Source: an uncultured Lachnospiraceae bacterium (GTDB lineage Bacteria > Bacillota > Clostridia > Lachnospirales > Lachnospiraceae). Taken from it: DNA of 64,000 nt. The stretch lies in the NCBI GenBank assembly GCA_945868435.1, contig CAMBLG010000009.1:1-64000 (forward strand), read 5' to 3'. The notes beneath the pieces are model-generated. The model was not told where the DNA came from, searched no databases, and saw only the letters and a program-made list of their open reading frames with translations. The translations under genes were made by a program, and so were the position numbers. Below, in pieces: positions 61,442 through 64,000 of this stretch (position 1 is its first letter; every line of letters starts with the position of its first letter).

Positions 61442-64000
61442 ATGGCAAAGGCATTTAAGGATGCCTTTCCGACTCTTCAGTTGGATGAGGAGCTGGAAAG
61501 CTTATTAGATACAACAGAAGTAACCAAAATCAGCGCGAATCATGACCGGAGTCAGATTCGCGTCTATTTGCATGCAACAAGACTCATTTTCAAAAATAAT
61601 ATCTGGAAGATCGAGGATGCAATCCGCACACAGATTTTCCGGAATCAGGATGTGACGGTGAAGGTCATCGAATCCTTTCAGTTGTCAGAGCAGTATACGC
61701 CGGAGTCTCTTATGGACGTATACAAGGACAGTATTTTAGAGGAGTTGAATGCCTACAGTGTGCTGGAGTACAATCTTCTCCGCACCGCTGCGATGGAATT
61801 TGACCAGCCACACCATATGATTCTAACTCTGGACGAGACGATTATCGCCAAGACCCGGACAGAGGAAATCTTAGAATTCCTTGAGAAAGTCATCTGTGAG
61901 CGCTGTGGCATGAATCTGGTGATTCAGCCGGTGTACCGTCAGCCGGAGGAGAGCAAGTACCGCAAGAATTCTGAGAAACAGATTGCACAGGAGGTACAGA
62001 GCATCCTTGAGCGCACGCGGTTTGCAATTCGCGGAGATGAGGGTGAGCCGTTGCATCAGCCCGAGAATGAGCAGGTTCCACAAGATGTTGTGGCAATATC
62101 CGACAAAAAATCTACAGTTCGTGTAGATGAAAATAATGCAAAAGTACCAAAAGATGAAGGAAATAATGCAAAGAAGAAACCAGCCTTTGAGAAGAAGGGA
62201 GAATTCCGTCGCAAATTTGAGTCTGAGAACAGTAAGAAATCCTCAAACCCGGATGTGATATACGGCAGGGACTTTGAAGAGGAGACCATGGAGATCGAAA
62301 AGATTGATGGCCCTATCGGCGAGGTTGTGATTCACGGTCAGATTCTGTCTGTGGATACCAGAGAGATCCGAAACGAGAAGACCATCGTGATTTTTTCCAT
62401 GACGGACTTTACGGATACCATCATACTGAAGCTGTTTGCAAAAAATGACGATGTGCCGGAGCTTATGAAGGATATTGCCAAGGGCAAATTCATCAAGGTA
62501 AAGGGTGTGGCGACCATTGACAAGTTTGACAGTGAGCTCACCATCGGTTCCATTGTGGGAATCAAGAAGAGTTCGGATTTTACGGTTTCCCGTATGGACA
62601 ACAGTGCGGAGAAGCGTGTGGAATTGCACTGTCACACGAAAATGAGTGATATGGATGGTGTTTCCGATGTCAAGGATATTGTAAAACGCGCCATGAAATG
62701 GGGGCACAAGGCCATTGCCATTACAGACCACGGGGACGTGCAGGCGTTCCCGGACGCCAATCATGTGGTGGAGGGCAATTCGGACTTCAAGGTAATCTAC
62801 GGGGTAGAGGCATATCTGGTGGATGATCTGAAGGGAATTGTGACTGACAGTCAGAACCAGTCATTGGATGCAGATTACGTGGTGTTTGACCTGGAGACCA
62901 CAGGTTTTAGCCCGGAGACCAATCGTATTATTGAGATTGGTGCAGTGAAGGTGCAGGGGGGCGTCATTGTCGATAAATTCTCGACCTTTGTCAATCCCAA
63001 AGTGCCGATTCCATTCCGAATCGAGCAGCTGACCACCATCAATGATTCCATGGTGATCGATGCGCCGGATATCGAGACAATACTTCCGGAATTTATGCAG
63101 TTCTGTGAGGGCTGCGTCATGGTGGCACACAATGCCGATTTTGATATGAGCTTTATCAAGAAGAACTGTAAAAGGCAGGGAATGGATTACAAGCCTACAA
63201 TTATCGATACCGTTTCATTGGCGAGAGTATTGCTGCCGAATCTGAACCGGTTCAAGCTGGATACGGTGGCAAAGGCGTTGAACGTCGTGCTGGATACCCA
63301 TCACCGGGCAGTGGATGATGCGGGATGTACGGCAGAAATCTTTGTGAAGTTCATTGAGATGTTGAAGGAGAGAGGGATTGAGACGCTGGATCAGGTCAAT
63401 AGCCTGGGAAGCTCTTCTGTGGAGAATGTGCGCAAGGCCAATACCTATCACGCAATCATTCTTGCCACCTGTGATCAGGGCAGGACGAATCTGTACCGTC
63501 TGATCTCCCTGTCGCATATTAAGTACTATAATAAAAGACCCCGTATTCCAAAGAGTGAGTTCTTAAAGTATCGGGACGGCCTGATCATCGGTTCAGCCTG
63601 TGAAGCGGGAGAATTGTACCGTGCGATCTTAAACGGAAGACCGGAGGAAGAAATTGCAAGGCTTGTGGATTTCTATGATTATCTGGAGATACAGCCTCTC
63701 GGGAACAATGCGTTCCTTGTGCGGGATGAGGACTCTCCGATTGCGACGGAGGAGGATTTGATTGACATCAACAAGCGGATCGTGCGGCTTGGCGAGCAGT
63801 TCCATAAGCCGGTTGTGGCCACCTGCGATGTGCATTTTCTGGATCCGGAGGATGAGATCTACCGCAGGATCATTATGGCGGGGCAGGGCTTTAAGGATGC
63901 GGACGATCAGGCACCGCTGTATCTTCGCACCACAGAGGAAATGCTGGAGGAATTTGCGTATCTGGGAAGCGCGAAGGCGGAGGAGGTTGTCATCACGAAT
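61442..64000 (+). CDS. polC: DNA polymerase III PolC, 5' part (853 codons, runs off the window)
   Basis: The frame from ATG 61442 stays open to the last base. In order: an N-terminal domain (1-230, with a Lys-rich variable stretch to about 285), an OB fold (about 295-390), the first PHP part (HCHTKMSDMDGV, about 396), an inserted DEDD 3'-5' exonuclease (about 478-645: FDLETTGF, HNADFDMSF, HRAVDDAG) and the start of the second PHP part (about 650-853). This is the Gram-positive replicative polymerase with built-in proofreading. The palm, fingers and C-terminal domains lie beyond the window. Confidence 0.97.
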   Translation, partial: MAKAFKDAFPTLQLDEELESLLDTTEVTKISANHDRSQIRVYLHATRLIFKNNIWKIEDAIRTQIFRNQDVTVKVIESFQLSEQYTPESLMDVYKDSILEELNAYSVLEYNLLRTAAMEFDQPHHMILTLDETIIAKTRTEEILEFLEKVICERCGMNLVIQPVYRQPEESKYRKNSEKQIAQEVQSILERTRFAIRGDEGEPLHQPENEQVPQDVVAISDKKSTVRVDENNAKVPKDEGNNAKKKPAFEKKGEFRRKFESENSKKSSNPDVIYGRDFEEETMEIEKIDGPIGEVVIHGQILSVDTREIRNEKTIVIFSMTDFTDTIILKLFAKNDDVPELMKDIAKGKFIKVKGVATIDKFDSELTIGSIVGIKKSSDFTVSRMDNSAEKRVELHCHTKMSDMDGVSDVKDIVKRAMKWGHKAIAITDHGDVQAFPDANHVVEGNSDFKVIYGVEAYLVDDLKGIVTDSQNQSLDADYVVFDLETTGFSPETNRIIEIGAVKVQGGVIVDKFSTFVNPKVPIPFRIEQLTTINDSMVIDAPDIETILPEFMQFCEGCVMVAHNADFDMSFIKKNCKRQGMDYKPTIIDTVSLARVLLPNLNRFKLDTVAKALNVVLDTHHRAVDDAGCTAEIFVKFIEMLKERGIETLDQVNSLGSSSVENVRKANTYHAIILATCDQGRTNLYRLISLSHIKYYNKRPRIPKSEFLKYRDGLIIGSACEAGELYRAILNGRPEEEIARLVDFYDYLEIQPLGNNAFLVRDEDSPIATEEDLIDINKRIVRLGEQFHKPVVATCDVHFLDPEDEIYRRIIMAGQGFKDADDQAPLYLRTTEEMLEEFAYLGSAKAEEVVITN

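Overview
The window comes from a motile, spore-forming, low-to-mid GC Firmicute. It most resembles the Roseburia/Agathobacter side of the Lachnospiraceae: Clostridia-type fla/che gene set, FliY, CheC/CheD, SigK, CotJC-type catalase, DUF1292, DUF5662 and DUF6115 proteins, and sigma-A promoters of the TTGACA/TATAAT type. The family is inferred from gene content; I could not run a search.

Layout. (1) 1-1809: the lysis end of a prophage (small tail-end proteins, holin, M15 endolysin with SH3 domain). It abuts an N-terminally clipped manganese catalase (1880-2434). (2) 2435-2940: a gene-poor stretch with two and a partial third copy of a 52-bp tandem repeat. (3) 2941-6109: ECF sigma factor with zinc-finger anti-sigma protein, then a two-gene ABC exporter. 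(4) 6231-13185: gltX, a UvrD-type helicase, a reverse-strand DUF1292 gene, a GH13 protein that has lost catalytic residues, a DUF5662 protein and sigK. (5) 13293-18876: yifB/comM, dprA, topA and codY. (6) 19059-51419: a fla/che locus of about 33 co-directional genes: flgBC-fliEFGHIJ-motE-fliK-flgD-TIGR02530-flgE, a terminator and new promoter, motAB-fliLMYOPQR-flhBAFG-pilZ-cheBAWCD-small membrane protein-fliA, then three poorly characterised genes. (7) 51578-64000: rpsB-tsf, a NodB-like protein and a bactofilin, pyrH-frr-uppS-cdsA-dxr-rseP-ispG and the first 853 codons of polC.

Gene order from dprA-topA through codY, the fla/che genes, fliA, rpsB-tsf-pyrH-frr-uppS-cdsA-dxr-rseP to polC is essentially that of Bacillus subtilis. 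The departures are therefore informative: motAB between flgE and fliL; no cheY between fliY and fliO and no cheR; a PilZ gene between flhG and cheB; a NodB-like gene plus bactofilin between tsf and pyrH; and ispG where B. subtilis has proS.

The locus encodes the rod, hook, export gate, C-ring, stator, the chemotaxis core (CheA, CheW, CheB, CheC, CheD) and the late sigma factor. codY, a nutrient sensor that represses motility in Bacillus, ends just upstream of the flgB promoter. Points of most interest are two apparent pseudoenzymes (GH13 and NodB), a FlgD whose C-terminal half is a tandem helical repeat, a Met/Gln repeat linker in FliY, the clipped catalase at the prophage edge, and three uncharacterised genes at the end of the motility locus. 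I found no CRISPR array, IS element, rRNA or tRNA gene.
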